The notes beneath the pieces were generated by a model that worked only from the letters and a program-made list of their open reading frames with translations, was not told the origin of the DNA and did not search any database. Position numbers and translations under genes: made by a program. Shown here piece by piece: positions 48,700 to 58,028 of a stretch of DNA of 64,000 nucleotides (its first letter is position 1; every line of letters starts with the position of its first letter). Source of the DNA: Spirochaeta thermophila DSM 6192. Its GTDB lineage: Bacteria; Spirochaetota; Spirochaetia; Winmispirales; Winmispiraceae. The stretch spans positions 2,187,501 to 2,251,500 of the forward strand of contig NC_014484.1 in NCBI RefSeq assembly GCF_000147075.1. The letters run 5' to 3'.

Positions 48700-51696
48700 G
48701 TGCCAATACGTCTCACAAGGCTCACCCTTGAAAGACCTGTAAGCGCCCTCATGATAGCCCTTCTCCTGCTCCTCCTGGGGGTGTTGAGCGTCCTCTTCCT
48801 CCCTGTGGATTTCCTCCCTCCCCTCACGGTACCGAGGCTCACGGTAGTATGCTCCTACACCGGTCTCCCCGCCCGGGAAGTGAGAGACCTCATCACGCTC
48901 CCTCTGGAGGATACCCTCTCTACAGTCCAGGGGCTCCGACACATCTCCTCCACCTCCCGCGACGGGTTCGCGATCCTCACTCTCGAGTTCTCATGGGGTA
49001 CCAATATGGAGATCGCCGCGGCCCAGACTAAAGAACTCATCGACGTGGCCTATACCCGGCTTCCCCACGAGGCATCCAAACCCATGATCCTTCCCGCCGA
49101 TCCCGGCGAACAACCGGTGATGATCCTGGGAGTCCTCCCGACAGGGGAATTGTCCCTCGAACGACTCACCAATCTCGTAGAGAGAGAACTCTCTACTGCG
49201 TTCCAACAGATAGAAGGGGTGGGATCCGTCCAGGTGCTCGGAGGAAGGGAGGAGGAAGTACATATCATCATTGATCCTCACCGTCTTACCTCGTATGGAC
49301 TCTCCTTCAGCTCGTTTGTTCAGGCTCTCAACTCATTCACCATGGAAATACCGGCAGGATTCATGAAAGAGGAGACAACAGAATACATCGTGAAGGTGGA
49401 ACCCCTTGCGGAGGAACCGGAGGATCTCCCTACCCTTTTCATCCCCACCCCTCTACAGCCCGTGCCTGTTACCTCGATAGGGGAAGTACACAGAGACTCC
49501 TTAGAACAACGGTCTTTCTTTTTCTACCGGGGTAAGGAAGGGGTCGCCCTCCTCATAAGGAGACAAGCAGGATATAGTCCTATAAAGATTGCGCAGGAGA
49601 TCAGAACACGCATCCCTGCACTTATGGAATCATACAGCCATGACGTGGAAATCGTGGTGGTTCAGGATAATTCGATCCTCATCCAAGAAAGCCTCTCCAG
49701 CCTCCTCTTCTCCGCACTCCTGGGAATGGGGGCTGCATTCTTCCTTATTCTCCTTTTAATGAGACATCTCCTTCCTGCACTCCTCCTTATCCTCACCATT
49801 CCCCTCTCCATGACCCTCAGCTTTCTCCTCTTCCCCATCTTCCGACTCACTATCAATGTAATGTCCCTTGGGGGACTCGCCATCGCAGTAGGCATGGTGG
49901 TAGACAACAGCGCCGTAATCCTCGAAAACATCCTACGGCTCCCTCAGAAGAGGACAAAAGAGTATATCCTCCATGCCACTGCAGAGGTGGCAGGTTCCAC
50001 ATTGGCTTCCACAACCACCACAATAATCGTGTTTCTCCCTCTCTTTTTTCTCCCCGGAATTATCGGGAAGGTCTTCTCTCCCCTCGCTGCTTCTGTGTGC
50101 CTCACCCTTCTCTCATCCTATCTCGTCTCCATTACAATAGTGCCACTCTTCCTCTTTCTCATTCCCGGGGAGATATCATCCCCTTCTCTTTCTCGCACAC
50201 CCAAACGGGTATTCAAAATCCTCTTTTCCCTCGGCACAAAGGCACCGGTACTCACCAGCATCGTAGTCTTGCTTTCCATGGGTATAGGGATCCTCGGTCT
50301 CATCCACACCCCTTTCTTATGGCTCGAGACTCCTCAAAGTGAGACATATCTCCTCGAATACACCTTCCCGCAGAACACGAAATTGGAATCACTGAAAGAG
50401 GTAGCCTCAGAGCTGGAAGCAGTCTGCACCGCCCACGACATAGAAGCGTATTTCCTAGGGGGGTACAACCCTGAAGATCCCTATGCCATCGCAGAAAACC
50501 CCGATGCTCCTACCACGTTGAAAGTGGTAGCCCATCTCCCGCCACATCATGGATATACTCCCCGCTCCCTTCTTTCGACGCTCTCCGTACCTCTCGCCCG
50601 TACGATCAACATCACCACCTCCTCGAACCTCCTCATAGAGGCACTCGGACTCCCCGATACAGGCCGCTCTCTCTTCTATGTGAGTGGTAAGACACCAGAG
50701 GAAGCAGAGGCTCTCGCCCAGCACATCCTCTCAACATACTCCATCCCCGACGTCCAGGTTCTCCCCTCGGAGAAGAGGGTTTCCCTGGTGGTCTCCCCGA
50801 TTATGGAAAGAGTCCTGCAATACGGACTTGATGTCCAGACCGTGGCCTCCACACTCAGAACAGTGCTGTGGGGTACCTATGGAGGAAGCGTAAAAGAAGA
50901 GGGAAGGAGAATTCCGATCCGGATAAAGGCGCCCCCACAATTCCAGGAAGAACGTGCACTCATTGAAGGGATTTCTTTACCCACCGAGGGGGGAGACTCT
51001 ATTCTGTTTACCCAGCTGGTTCGATTCGAACAAAGAGAGGACTACCCTTACCTCCTCAGACACGATCGGAAAGATATATTTATCCTCTCATGTGCTCGTT
51101 CAAAGGAGACCCTCCACCTCTCTCATATGTTGGAGAGAGAACCCAGGGTGATCGATGTCTTAAAGCTTCAATGGTCGCAACAGCTCAAGGAGACCATGTT
51201 TCTCTTTTTTCTCGCGATCCTTTTCCTCTACGTGCTCCTGGGCTACCAGTTCGAGTCTTTCTTTCTTCCCTTCATCATCATGCTTACGATCCCCGTAGGC
51301 TTCTCTGGAATAGGCCCCTTCTATCTGCTCACCCATACACCCCTTTCCCTCAACACCTTTCTTGGGATCCTCGTCCTCATAGGTACCGCGGTGAATAACG
51401 GTATCATCCTCTTTGAGATTCTCTCACAGAGAATCAAGAGCCCTCTCCACCTCATCTCCCGAACCTATGTAGGCTCTCTCCAAAGGCTGCGCGCCATCCT
51501 CCTCACAGTAGGGAGTTCCCTCCTCGCCCTCCTCCCCCTTGCCCTTGACCTCTTTGGGAAGAATGCCCAACGAAGCATGGCTCTTTCTATTCTTGTAGGT
51601 CTCTTGTGTTCCACCTTTTTCTCACTCCTCATCCTCCCCTCGATTTTCATGCGATTCTTCGGTAGGAGGAGGAAGAACCCTCCATGGAAGCCTTAA
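48700..51696 (+). CDS. RND-family efflux pump subunit 1
   Basis: The 998-residue AcrB-like transporter begins at GTG 48700 (AGGGGA site) with PIRLTRLTLERPVSALMIAL as TM1. It then has periplasmic porter domains, TM2-6 from about residue 330, and a second half from about 500 to 998. TM4 reads VGMVVDNSAVILENI, where the second Asp of AcrB (D408) is Asn. TM10 reads IGTAVNNGIILFEILSQ, with Asn at the position of the AcrB lysine. This pattern occurs in other RND subfamilies. It probably works with subunit 2 as a heteromeric pump. Confidence 0.92.
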   Translation: MPIRLTRLTLERPVSALMIALLLLLLGVLSVLFLPVDFLPPLTVPRLTVVCSYTGLPAREVRDLITLPLEDTLSTVQGLRHISSTSRDGFAILTLEFSWGTNMEIAAAQTKELIDVAYTRLPHEASKPMILPADPGEQPVMILGVLPTGELSLERLTNLVERELSTAFQQIEGVGSVQVLGGREEEVHIIIDPHRLTSYGLSFSSFVQALNSFTMEIPAGFMKEETTEYIVKVEPLAEEPEDLPTLFIPTPLQPVPVTSIGEVHRDSLEQRSFFFYRGKEGVALLIRRQAGYSPIKIAQEIRTRIPALMESYSHDVEIVVVQDNSILIQESLSSLLFSALLGMGAAFFLILLLMRHLLPALLLILTIPLSMTLSFLLFPIFRLTINVMSLGGLAIAVGMVVDNSAVILENILRLPQKRTKEYILHATAEVAGSTLASTTTTIIVFLPLFFLPGIIGKVFSPLAASVCLTLLSSYLVSITIVPLFLFLIPGEISSPSLSRTPKRVFKILFSLGTKAPVLTSIVVLLSMGIGILGLIHTPFLWLETPQSETYLLEYTFPQNTKLESLKEVASELEAVCTAHDIEAYFLGGYNPEDPYAIAENPDAPTTLKVVAHLPPHHGYTPRSLLSTLSVPLARTINITTSSNLLIEALGLPDTGRSLFYVSGKTPEEAEALAQHILSTYSIPDVQVLPSEKRVSLVVSPIMERVLQYGLDVQTVASTLRTVLWGTYGGSVKEEGRRIPIRIKAPPQFQEERALIEGISLPTEGGDSILFTQLVRFEQREDYPYLLRHDRKDIFILSCARSKETLHLSHMLEREPRVIDVLKLQWSQQLKETMFLFFLAILFLYVLLGYQFESFFLPFIIMLTIPVGFSGIGPFYLLTHTPLSLNTFLGILVLIGTAVNNGIILFEILSQRIKSPLHLISRTYVGSLQRLRAILLTVGSSLLALLPLALDLFGKNAQRSMALSILVGLLCSTFFSLLILPSIFMRFFGRRRKNPPWKP

Positions 51697-54638
51697 GAGA
51701 GCATCCCACTCGGTATGTGCTCCTCCTCCTTTCCCTCATTGTCATCTCCCTCCTCTTTGTGAGCAGGCTCGAGATCGGTAACCCTCCCTCCGTCGAAAAG
51801 GTATTCACCATCACCACTCATTACTACGGGGTCGATGCCGAGGAGATCCAGAAGGTGATCACCATTCCTCTGGAGAACGCTATAAGCATACTCCCGGGAA
51901 TAAAAACGATAAAAAGCATCAGTGAGACGAACACTTCCCGCATCTTCGTCACACTTCACCCCACCACCGAGGCTCAGGAGTTCTATCTCGATCTGAGAGA
52001 ACAAGTGGACCTTGTGAGCTCCAGATTTCCCAGGGCAGTACAGAGACCCCAAATTTTCTACTCCGATACCACACGAGAGCCTGTGTTCATCGTGAGTTTC
52101 TATTCTCCTGCTCTCCCCTTACCCAGGCTCGCAGAATACGTAAAAGAAAAGCTTGTCCCTGAGCTACAGAAACTCAGCGGGATTGGGGAGATAATCATCG
52201 GGGGTGAAGCGGTAGAAGAGGTAAGGATCTCCACATACCCCGATCGAATGGCTACCTACGGGATCTCGATCTCCCAACTGGTAAGGAATCTCCAGAAAGC
52301 CTACCTCCGCCAGCCATTGGGAGAACTCCGGACAAGAAGCTCCCAGATCCCGGTGTTTTTCGATAGTTCTTTTACTTCTCTTGAGGACATGCTCGAGTTT
52401 CCTCTTCTCTACGAAAGGGATACGCTCATCCGAGTGAAAGACCTCGCCTCGGTGGAGAAGGGATACCGAGAACCTGAGAGAATCAGTCGTATCAACGGGG
52501 AAACACGAGTGGTGCTTTACATCCATGCCTCCAGCGAGGCGAATATCCTGTTGCTCTCCAAAAATATAAGAAACTTCGTCAACGGATATGAAGAGCTCCA
52601 GCCTCTCGTCGTATATGACCAGGGAGCAAAGGTAGAGGAAGAGGTAAAAAGACTCTTCACAGCAGTAATGATCAGTATCGGCTCTCTCGTGGTTCTCATG
52701 TTCCTTTTCACAAGAAACCTTCGTCTCACTCTCTCCCTTTCGTTACCCCTCCCCCTCACCATTCTTGTAGCTTTCGCTCTCTTCTCTCTCTTAGGGATCA
52801 CCGTCCATACCTATCTCCTTTCGTCTCTTGCACTGGGAGTAGGGCTCATCATCGATACCTCATTCGTGATATTCGAGCACCGCCGACATAGTCTTCACAC
52901 TCCTCTTACTCCTCTCATTCCCCCGGTCATTGCTTCCTCGCTCACGACGCTCATCACTCTCTTGCCCCTGTGGTACCTACGATACGAGTACGTATGGATC
53001 GAATCGCTCATCATGGGGTTTATATTCCTCTTCTCCCTCTCGTTCATTATTCACTTCTTCTTCCTCGATCCTCCGCTCTCCCAGTCCCTCCTTCGGGTAA
53101 GGAATATTCGACCTCTCCTGCCACTCACCCCTCTGAGAAAGTTTTTCCTCTCACTCGCTCATGGAGCGTATCCTGAAAATCGAGTACGGCGGGCTCTCAT
53201 GTGGGGAGGCTATGCGGGCATATCCGTTCTTTCCCTCATACTGCTTCTCCTCCTCCCTAAAGAGATCACCCCTCCGCAGCTCCGCGATACGTACTTCCTC
53301 AGAGTGGAATACCCTCCGGGCACGACCATCGAGGCAGTGGACAGATTCATTCAGCCGTATCTCGGGTATCTCTCTCAGCAGCCCGGGATCCTCCTGGTGG
53401 AATCAAGAGCTGAACGGGCGAGCGCCAACATCTCGCTCAAATTCGACCCTTCCCGCATCTACCCGGAAGAATTGAAGGACCTCACCGAAAAAGGGGAGAG
53501 TCTTCTCGGAAAGGGAAAGGTCTTCACCGAAGAAAGTGGAGAAGAGACGGGTATCCAACTGGAGTACGTGCTCACAGGGGATGATTACGACACGCTGAAG
53601 CGTCATATCTCCCAGATAGCCAAGAGACTTTCAGCGCAACACTGGGTCTCGGAAGTGGTGCTTCATTTCAAGGATCCTCCTCCCTCCCTCATCCTTAAGC
53701 CCTCTATGGCTTCTTCCTTCTACAGGGTGGCTCCCGATGAGATGGGCAACACCCTACGGTGGTTCATTCAGCGCCCCGTAGCACTCAAGTGGCTCTTCAA
53801 TGGGAAAGAGCTGGATCTCAGGGTAGGCATGGCCCCGGAATCGGTTTCCCCTCAGGATCTCTCCTTTCTTCCTTTGCCCGCCTCCTCCCAGAACACGTAC
53901 ACAGTCCGCCAGTTCTTCTCGACCACTACATCTACTCTCCCCTCCCGGTATTATCGCTACAACAGACAGAACGCCCTTGCCTTCTCCTTTCGCGTCCCCC
54001 CGATGCCCCTGGAGAGACTTTCCACTCTCCTCAAGGGGTTTTTCTCCTCCCTTGAGCTTCCTCCTGGCTATGCGTTTCACCCCGATCCCCTCATAGCCAC
54101 GACCCAGAAGAGCTACAGCCTGCTTCTCCTTCTGCTCATTCTCGCTGCATTCCTTATCTTGGCCGTACTTATTATCCAATCGAACAGTGTGGTCCAGCCC
54201 CTCTTCGTGTTGAGTATCATCCCTCCCTCACTCTTGTTTCCTCTTTTAGGACTTCTCCTCGCGCGAAGATCTCTCTCGTTTCCCATCCTCCTTGGACTCA
54301 TTCTCCTCTCGGGAATATGCGTGAATAATTTCATCCTCATCTCTGAGAGATTCCTCTTTTTCAAAAAGCGATGCACGAATCACTATAAGGCCCTGCTCCT
54401 CAGTCTCAACCACAGGTTCGAATCGCTCTTCCTCTCCACCTCTACGAGCATGATAGGGGCCATTCCCATGTTTTGGACGAGAAACCCTTTCTCCACTTCT
54501 CTCGCCTATACGCTTTTCATCGGCCTCGCAGGCGCGTTCCTCTTCACCTTCTGGTTTGTCCCTCTTTTTCTCCCCTCGCTCACGAGCCGAAAATCTCCTG
54601 AAGCCTTATCCGATATCGTGCAGGAGGATCGGGTATGA
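51684..54638 (+). CDS. RND-family efflux pump subunit 2
   Basis: The 984-residue paralogue overlaps subunit 1 by 13 bp. TM1 is YVLLLLSLIVISLLFVSRLE. TM4 reads LGVGLIIDTSFVIFEHRRH, with Thr replacing the second relay Asp and Glu-His replacing Glu-Asn. TM10 reads LLSGICVNNFILISERFLF. Two different pump genes in one operon fit the MdtBC-type heterotrimer idea, with subunit 2 likely less active in proton relay. Its 3' end overlaps the convergent TPR lipoprotein gene by 59 bp. Confidence 0.9.
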   Translation: MEALREHPTRYVLLLLSLIVISLLFVSRLEIGNPPSVEKVFTITTHYYGVDAEEIQKVITIPLENAISILPGIKTIKSISETNTSRIFVTLHPTTEAQEFYLDLREQVDLVSSRFPRAVQRPQIFYSDTTREPVFIVSFYSPALPLPRLAEYVKEKLVPELQKLSGIGEIIIGGEAVEEVRISTYPDRMATYGISISQLVRNLQKAYLRQPLGELRTRSSQIPVFFDSSFTSLEDMLEFPLLYERDTLIRVKDLASVEKGYREPERISRINGETRVVLYIHASSEANILLLSKNIRNFVNGYEELQPLVVYDQGAKVEEEVKRLFTAVMISIGSLVVLMFLFTRNLRLTLSLSLPLPLTILVAFALFSLLGITVHTYLLSSLALGVGLIIDTSFVIFEHRRHSLHTPLTPLIPPVIASSLTTLITLLPLWYLRYEYVWIESLIMGFIFLFSLSFIIHFFFLDPPLSQSLLRVRNIRPLLPLTPLRKFFLSLAHGAYPENRVRRALMWGGYAGISVLSLILLLLLPKEITPPQLRDTYFLRVEYPPGTTIEAVDRFIQPYLGYLSQQPGILLVESRAERASANISLKFDPSRIYPEELKDLTEKGESLLGKGKVFTEESGEETGIQLEYVLTGDDYDTLKRHISQIAKRLSAQHWVSEVVLHFKDPPPSLILKPSMASSFYRVAPDEMGNTLRWFIQRPVALKWLFNGKELDLRVGMAPESVSPQDLSFLPLPASSQNTYTVRQFFSTTTSTLPSRYYRYNRQNALAFSFRVPPMPLERLSTLLKGFFSSLELPPGYAFHPDPLIATTQKSYSLLLLLLILAAFLILAVLIIQSNSVVQPLFVLSIIPPSLLFPLLGLLLARRSLSFPILLGLILLSGICVNNFILISERFLFFKKRCTNHYKALLLSLNHRFESLFLSTSTSMIGAIPMFWTRNPFSTSLAYTLFIGLAGAFLFTFWFVPLFLPSLTSRKSPEALSDIVQEDRV

Positions 54639-56007
54639 TCTTCTCGAAATAGGCTTTTACATCGTAAAATGAGGAGAACTGCCTAAGCTGCTGAATCGCA
54701 TAGTCTACATATGGATTGTTCTCGAGGGTAAGGAGATAGGCAAGAGGTCTCAAGAGGCTTTTCTCTCCGCTCTGACGAAAGGCTTCTATAGTACGATCTA
54801 TCTCGGGTGTGACGAGGAGGTAGCGAGTGGTCTCAGGAGAAAGGCCAAGGAGTCTGACGATCTCACTACGACTTTCTTTTTGATATTCAGAATCGGCGGG
54901 GAGGAGATATATCGCCTTCTCCAATACCTTCTGCACAGTAGAGAAGGTATACTTTCCCTCTCCCTTCGACATGGCCCACCAGAGATAGTAATAGAAGATC
55001 CCTTGTGTCTTGAAGAAGGGTTCCAGCTCTACATACTCCTGAAGCGTGCTGATGTCCACAGGCCGCTCCCGATGGAATGCGACAATACATCTGAAAAACT
55101 CACTCACCGGGAGAGTACGATTATCGGTCTTGAACTCTTCCAGCAAAGAAGCGCCAAGATCCCATTCTTCCTCGATGATTCGACGGCAGAAGAGGAGTGC
55201 GGAAGAGAACTCAGTTTCCTTCACCCGATTCTCAAGAAGGGTTTCCCTTACGGAATTCAGGCGAGATACTACTGCACCCCGATCATATAGGCCTTCTTTA
55301 TAGAGGAACCAGAGATCGAGGAACGCCCAGAGGATACTCTCTTCCCAGTCTCCCTCCTTTTCAGCAATAGAAGAGAGGATGAGTCCATCCCCCCTTCTAT
55401 ACCCGTACCGTTCTACAGAATAGAGTGCTACCTCTCTCAGAGGTTTCCACTCCCCTTTCTCCTGAAGGTATCTCATGAAGTAGGTGAGGTCTTCTTGTGT
55501 GAAAAAGTCTCTTTTGGTTTCCCACTGCGCTCGATACTGGGCCCCCGCACCCTCTGTATCATCGAGATGCACCATGCTTCGGGCAAGAAGTACTCCTATA
55601 CCCAGTGCATCCTCTGCTGATCGAGCCAAGGCTCTCTCCGCATAGGATCGGGCAGAGGCATAGTCCTTTTTACGGGTATAGTAGTCCGAGAGTGCTCCAT
55701 AGAGGAGGTAATACTCCTCCTCCGTGAGTTTCTCCTTCTTTTCAAAAGCGAGAGCCCTTTCCAGATAAGCCCCCGCCTCTTCAAGCCTCCCCTCCATGAG
55801 ATAGAGAACACCAAGATGAATCTTGGCAAGCGGTTTCTCGGGATATCGGCCGTCAATGGCAAGAAGGCGTTCCTTCGCTTCTCCCGGGGTCTCAGACGTG
55901 GAGGTGATTCTCTTTACCTCCTCACGATACGACACTTCCTCTCCTCCACAAGAAACAAGTGAGACGAGGAATGACAAGAATACCAAGAAACTTCCCCATC
56001 TGTTCAT
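54580..56007 (-). CDS. TPR-repeat lipoprotein
   Basis: The 475-residue product begins MNRWGSFLVFLSFLVSLVSC, a type II signal peptide with lipobox, preceded by GGAGGG. TPR-like helices follow: PLAKIHLGVLYLMEGRLEEA, GAYLERALAFEKKEKLTEEE and KKDYASARSYAERALARSAE. The C-terminal half (TPEIDRTIEAFRQSGEKSLL) resembles tetratricopeptide proteins that act as envelope scaffolds. It overlaps the end of RND subunit 2 on the opposite strand. Confidence 0.8.
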   Translation of the reverse strand: MNRWGSFLVFLSFLVSLVSCGGEEVSYREEVKRITSTSETPGEAKERLLAIDGRYPEKPLAKIHLGVLYLMEGRLEEAGAYLERALAFEKKEKLTEEEYYLLYGALSDYYTRKKDYASARSYAERALARSAEDALGIGVLLARSMVHLDDTEGAGAQYRAQWETKRDFFTQEDLTYFMRYLQEKGEWKPLREVALYSVERYGYRRGDGLILSSIAEKEGDWEESILWAFLDLWFLYKEGLYDRGAVVSRLNSVRETLLENRVKETEFSSALLFCRRIIEEEWDLGASLLEEFKTDNRTLPVSEFFRCIVAFHRERPVDISTLQEYVELEPFFKTQGIFYYYLWWAMSKGEGKYTFSTVQKVLEKAIYLLPADSEYQKESRSEIVRLLGLSPETTRYLLVTPEIDRTIEAFRQSGEKSLLRPLAYLLTLENNPYVDYAIQQLRQFSSFYDVKAYFEKIIPDPPARYRIRLQEIFGS

Positions 56008-56137
56008 CCAAATTCAACCCTCCTTTTTCCAAATGTTTTACAATAGGCTATCTTCTAGAGACTCAACAGTCAAGCACTCCCCACATTCCTCTTCACATGG
56101 TAGACTTCTTTCATACCTTCCATCCAGAGGAGGGACT

Positions 56138-56683
56138 ATGGCGAGGATCACCTACAGGGACATCGTGATAGAGACACGACAGGGGGACATCGCCTCACAG
56201 CCGGACCTCGAGGCGATCGTGAACGCGGCCAATGCCATGCTCATGCCGGGTGGAGGAGTAGCAGGTGCCATTCACCGCGCCGCAGGCCCAGGGCTCGCAG
56301 AGGAGTGTCGCAAATACGCGCCCATCAAGCCCGGTGAGGCGGTGATCACCGGAGGTCACAACCTCCCCAATCGCTACGTCATCCACACCCTCGGTCCTGT
56401 GTATGGGAAAGACAGGCCCGAGGCAGACCTCCTCTCGCGGTGCTACGAGAACTCACTCCGTCTCTGCGAGCAGCACAGGATAGAGAGCGTGGGCTTTCCG
56501 GCCATCTCCACCGGGGTTTTCGGCTATCCCATGAGGGAAGCGGCCGAGGTGGCCTTTGCCACGATCAAATCGGTGATCGAGAGGGGACTCACCTACCCCA
56601 AGAGGATCGTCTTCGTCCTCTACCGGTCCCAGGACCAAGCCCTCCACGACGAGGTGCTCTCCCGCATGTTCCCCTCGTCATGA
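56138..56683 (+). CDS. Macro-domain protein (ADP-ribose binding)
   Basis: The 181-residue protein is a stand-alone macro domain. It has the Asn-rich loop EAIVNAANAMLMPGGGVAGA, IHRAAGPGLAEECRKY, and the phosphate loop FPAISTGVFGYPMREAAEVA. Known relatives hydrolyse O-acetyl-ADP-ribose or remove ADP-ribose from proteins. ATG 56138 follows a GAGGAGGGA site; the longer upstream frame runs antisense to the lipoprotein gene and is rejected. Confidence 0.93.
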   Translation: MARITYRDIVIETRQGDIASQPDLEAIVNAANAMLMPGGGVAGAIHRAAGPGLAEECRKYAPIKPGEAVITGGHNLPNRYVIHTLGPVYGKDRPEADLLSRCYENSLRLCEQHRIESVGFPAISTGVFGYPMREAAEVAFATIKSVIERGLTYPKRIVFVLYRSQDQALHDEVLSRMFPSS

Positions 56684-56693
56684 GGGCCCGACC

Positions 56694-57026
56694 CTACGTG
56701 AGGTCCTCCAGCGTGATGAGGGGAAAGGCGCCGTAGGCCGGTTCCTCGTAGGGGTGGGCCTCCACGAGGGCACGCAACACGTTCTTCAGCACCTCTTCCC
56801 TGCAGATGCACTCCACCTTCACCTCCCGTACGTGCTCCACCTTTCCCTTTTCGCCGATGAACGGATCGCTCCCCTCGAGGGGCCGGAACTGGCCCGTTCC
56901 CTCGGTCTGCCAGGCACAACTGTCGTAGGCCTCGTACCGCCCGGCTCCGGCGGCAAAGACCGCCTCCTTCACCTGCTCCGCATGGTCCACAGGCACGTAA
57001 CACTCCACCTTATAGAGACGCGGCAT
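56694..57026 (-). CDS. NIF3/CutA-like small protein
   Basis: The 110-residue product begins MPRLYKVECYVPVDHAEQVK and ends with NVLRALVEAHPYEEPAYGAF. It matches the PII/CutA-like insert domain of NIF3 (YqfO) proteins occurring alone, with AGAGRYEAYDSCAWQTEGTG as the middle block. Metal-related or regulatory roles are assumed; the function is unknown. ATG 57026 has GGAGG 5 nt upstream. It is convergent with the macro-domain gene, 10 bp away. Confidence 0.8.
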   Translation of the reverse strand: MPRLYKVECYVPVDHAEQVKEAVFAAGAGRYEAYDSCAWQTEGTGQFRPLEGSDPFIGEKGKVEHVREVKVECICREEVLKNVLRALVEAHPYEEPAYGAFPLITLEDLT

Positions 57027-57077
57027 GCACACCTCCTCGGCTCATAAGGTGCATCCACGTCCCTCTCCTGTCAACCC

Positions 57078-57106
57078 TTTCCAGTACAGTGTTTTTGCGG
57101 TATCTT
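57078..57106 (+). promoter_or_regulatory. Promoter of the ABC exporter, leaderless geometry
   Basis: TTTCCA (57078-57083), 17 bp, TATCTT (57101-57106), then 7 nt to the ATG. No Shine-Dalgarno is present. Confidence 0.5.
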
Positions 57107-57113
57107 CCATACC

Positions 57114-58028
57114 ATGGAAACGATCGTACGGGTGGAACACTGTCACAAGACCTATGGAACCTTCCGGGCCCTCACCGATCTCTCTTTCTCCGCCGGGCGG
57201 GGCGAGTGCGTGGCACTCCTCGGTCCCAACGGGGCGGGAAAGACCACCATGATCAAGATCCTCTACGGCAAGGCACGCCGCGATCCGCATCCCGAGACCC
57301 GGGTGGAGGTCTTCGGCCTCGACCCGGAGGTGGACGAGCTCGCCATCAAACAGCGTACCGGCGTGGTGCAGCAGGAGAACAACCTCGACGACGAACTCAA
57401 CGTGGTGCAGAACCTCAAGATCTTCGCACGATTCTACAGGATGAAACCCTCCCGCGCCAGGACGCGCATCGAAGAGCTCCTGGAGTTCATGGAGCTTTCG
57501 GAGAAGAGGGATCAGCCGGTGAAGGCCCTCTCCGGCGGGATGAAGCGGAGACTCGTCATCGCCCGGGCCCTCCTCAATCAGCCCGAGCTTCTCTTCCTGG
57601 ACGAACCCACCACGGGGCTCGATCCGCAGGTGCGCCAGCTCATCTGGGACAGGATTCGGGCCCTCACCAGACAGGGAGTCACGGTGCTCCTCACCACTCA
57701 CTACATGGAGGAGGCCTACCACATCGCCGACAGGATCATCATCATGGACCACGGCACGTCGCTCCTCGAAGGCAACCCCCGCGAGCTCGTGGAGAAGCAC
57801 ATAGAACCTCACGTCGTAGAGGTGCTCATCCCCTCCTACACCCTGCCGTCGGGTGATTCCCTCAGGGTGGAACACTCCGAGGAGAGGACCCTCATCTACG
57901 CCCCCTCGAGAGAGAAACTCGAAGCCCTGACCGCGGAGCTCCCGGCCGGGAGCTACTTCATCCGCCCGTCCACACTCGAGGACCTGTTTCTCAAGATCAC
58001 CGGAAGGAGGCTGAAAGATGGTCAATGA
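57114..58028 (+). CDS. ABC-2 type exporter ATP-binding protein
   Basis: The 304-residue ATPase has Walker A LLGPNGAGKTTMIKIL (residues about 35-50), the Q-loop VVQQENNLDDELNVVQNL, signature KALSGGMKRRLVIARALL, Walker B ELLFLDEPTTGLDPQ and the H-loop TTHYMEEAYHIADR. The sequence type is the NodI/DrrA/CcmA-like export family, with a C-terminal extension typical of DrrA. It overlaps its permease gene by 11 bp. Substrate is unknown. Confidence 0.94.
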   Translation: METIVRVEHCHKTYGTFRALTDLSFSAGRGECVALLGPNGAGKTTMIKILYGKARRDPHPETRVEVFGLDPEVDELAIKQRTGVVQQENNLDDELNVVQNLKIFARFYRMKPSRARTRIEELLEFMELSEKRDQPVKALSGGMKRRLVIARALLNQPELLFLDEPTTGLDPQVRQLIWDRIRALTRQGVTVLLTTHYMEEAYHIADRIIIMDHGTSLLEGNPRELVEKHIEPHVVEVLIPSYTLPSGDSLRVEHSEERTLIYAPSREKLEALTAELPAGSYFIRPSTLEDLFLKITGRRLKDGQ

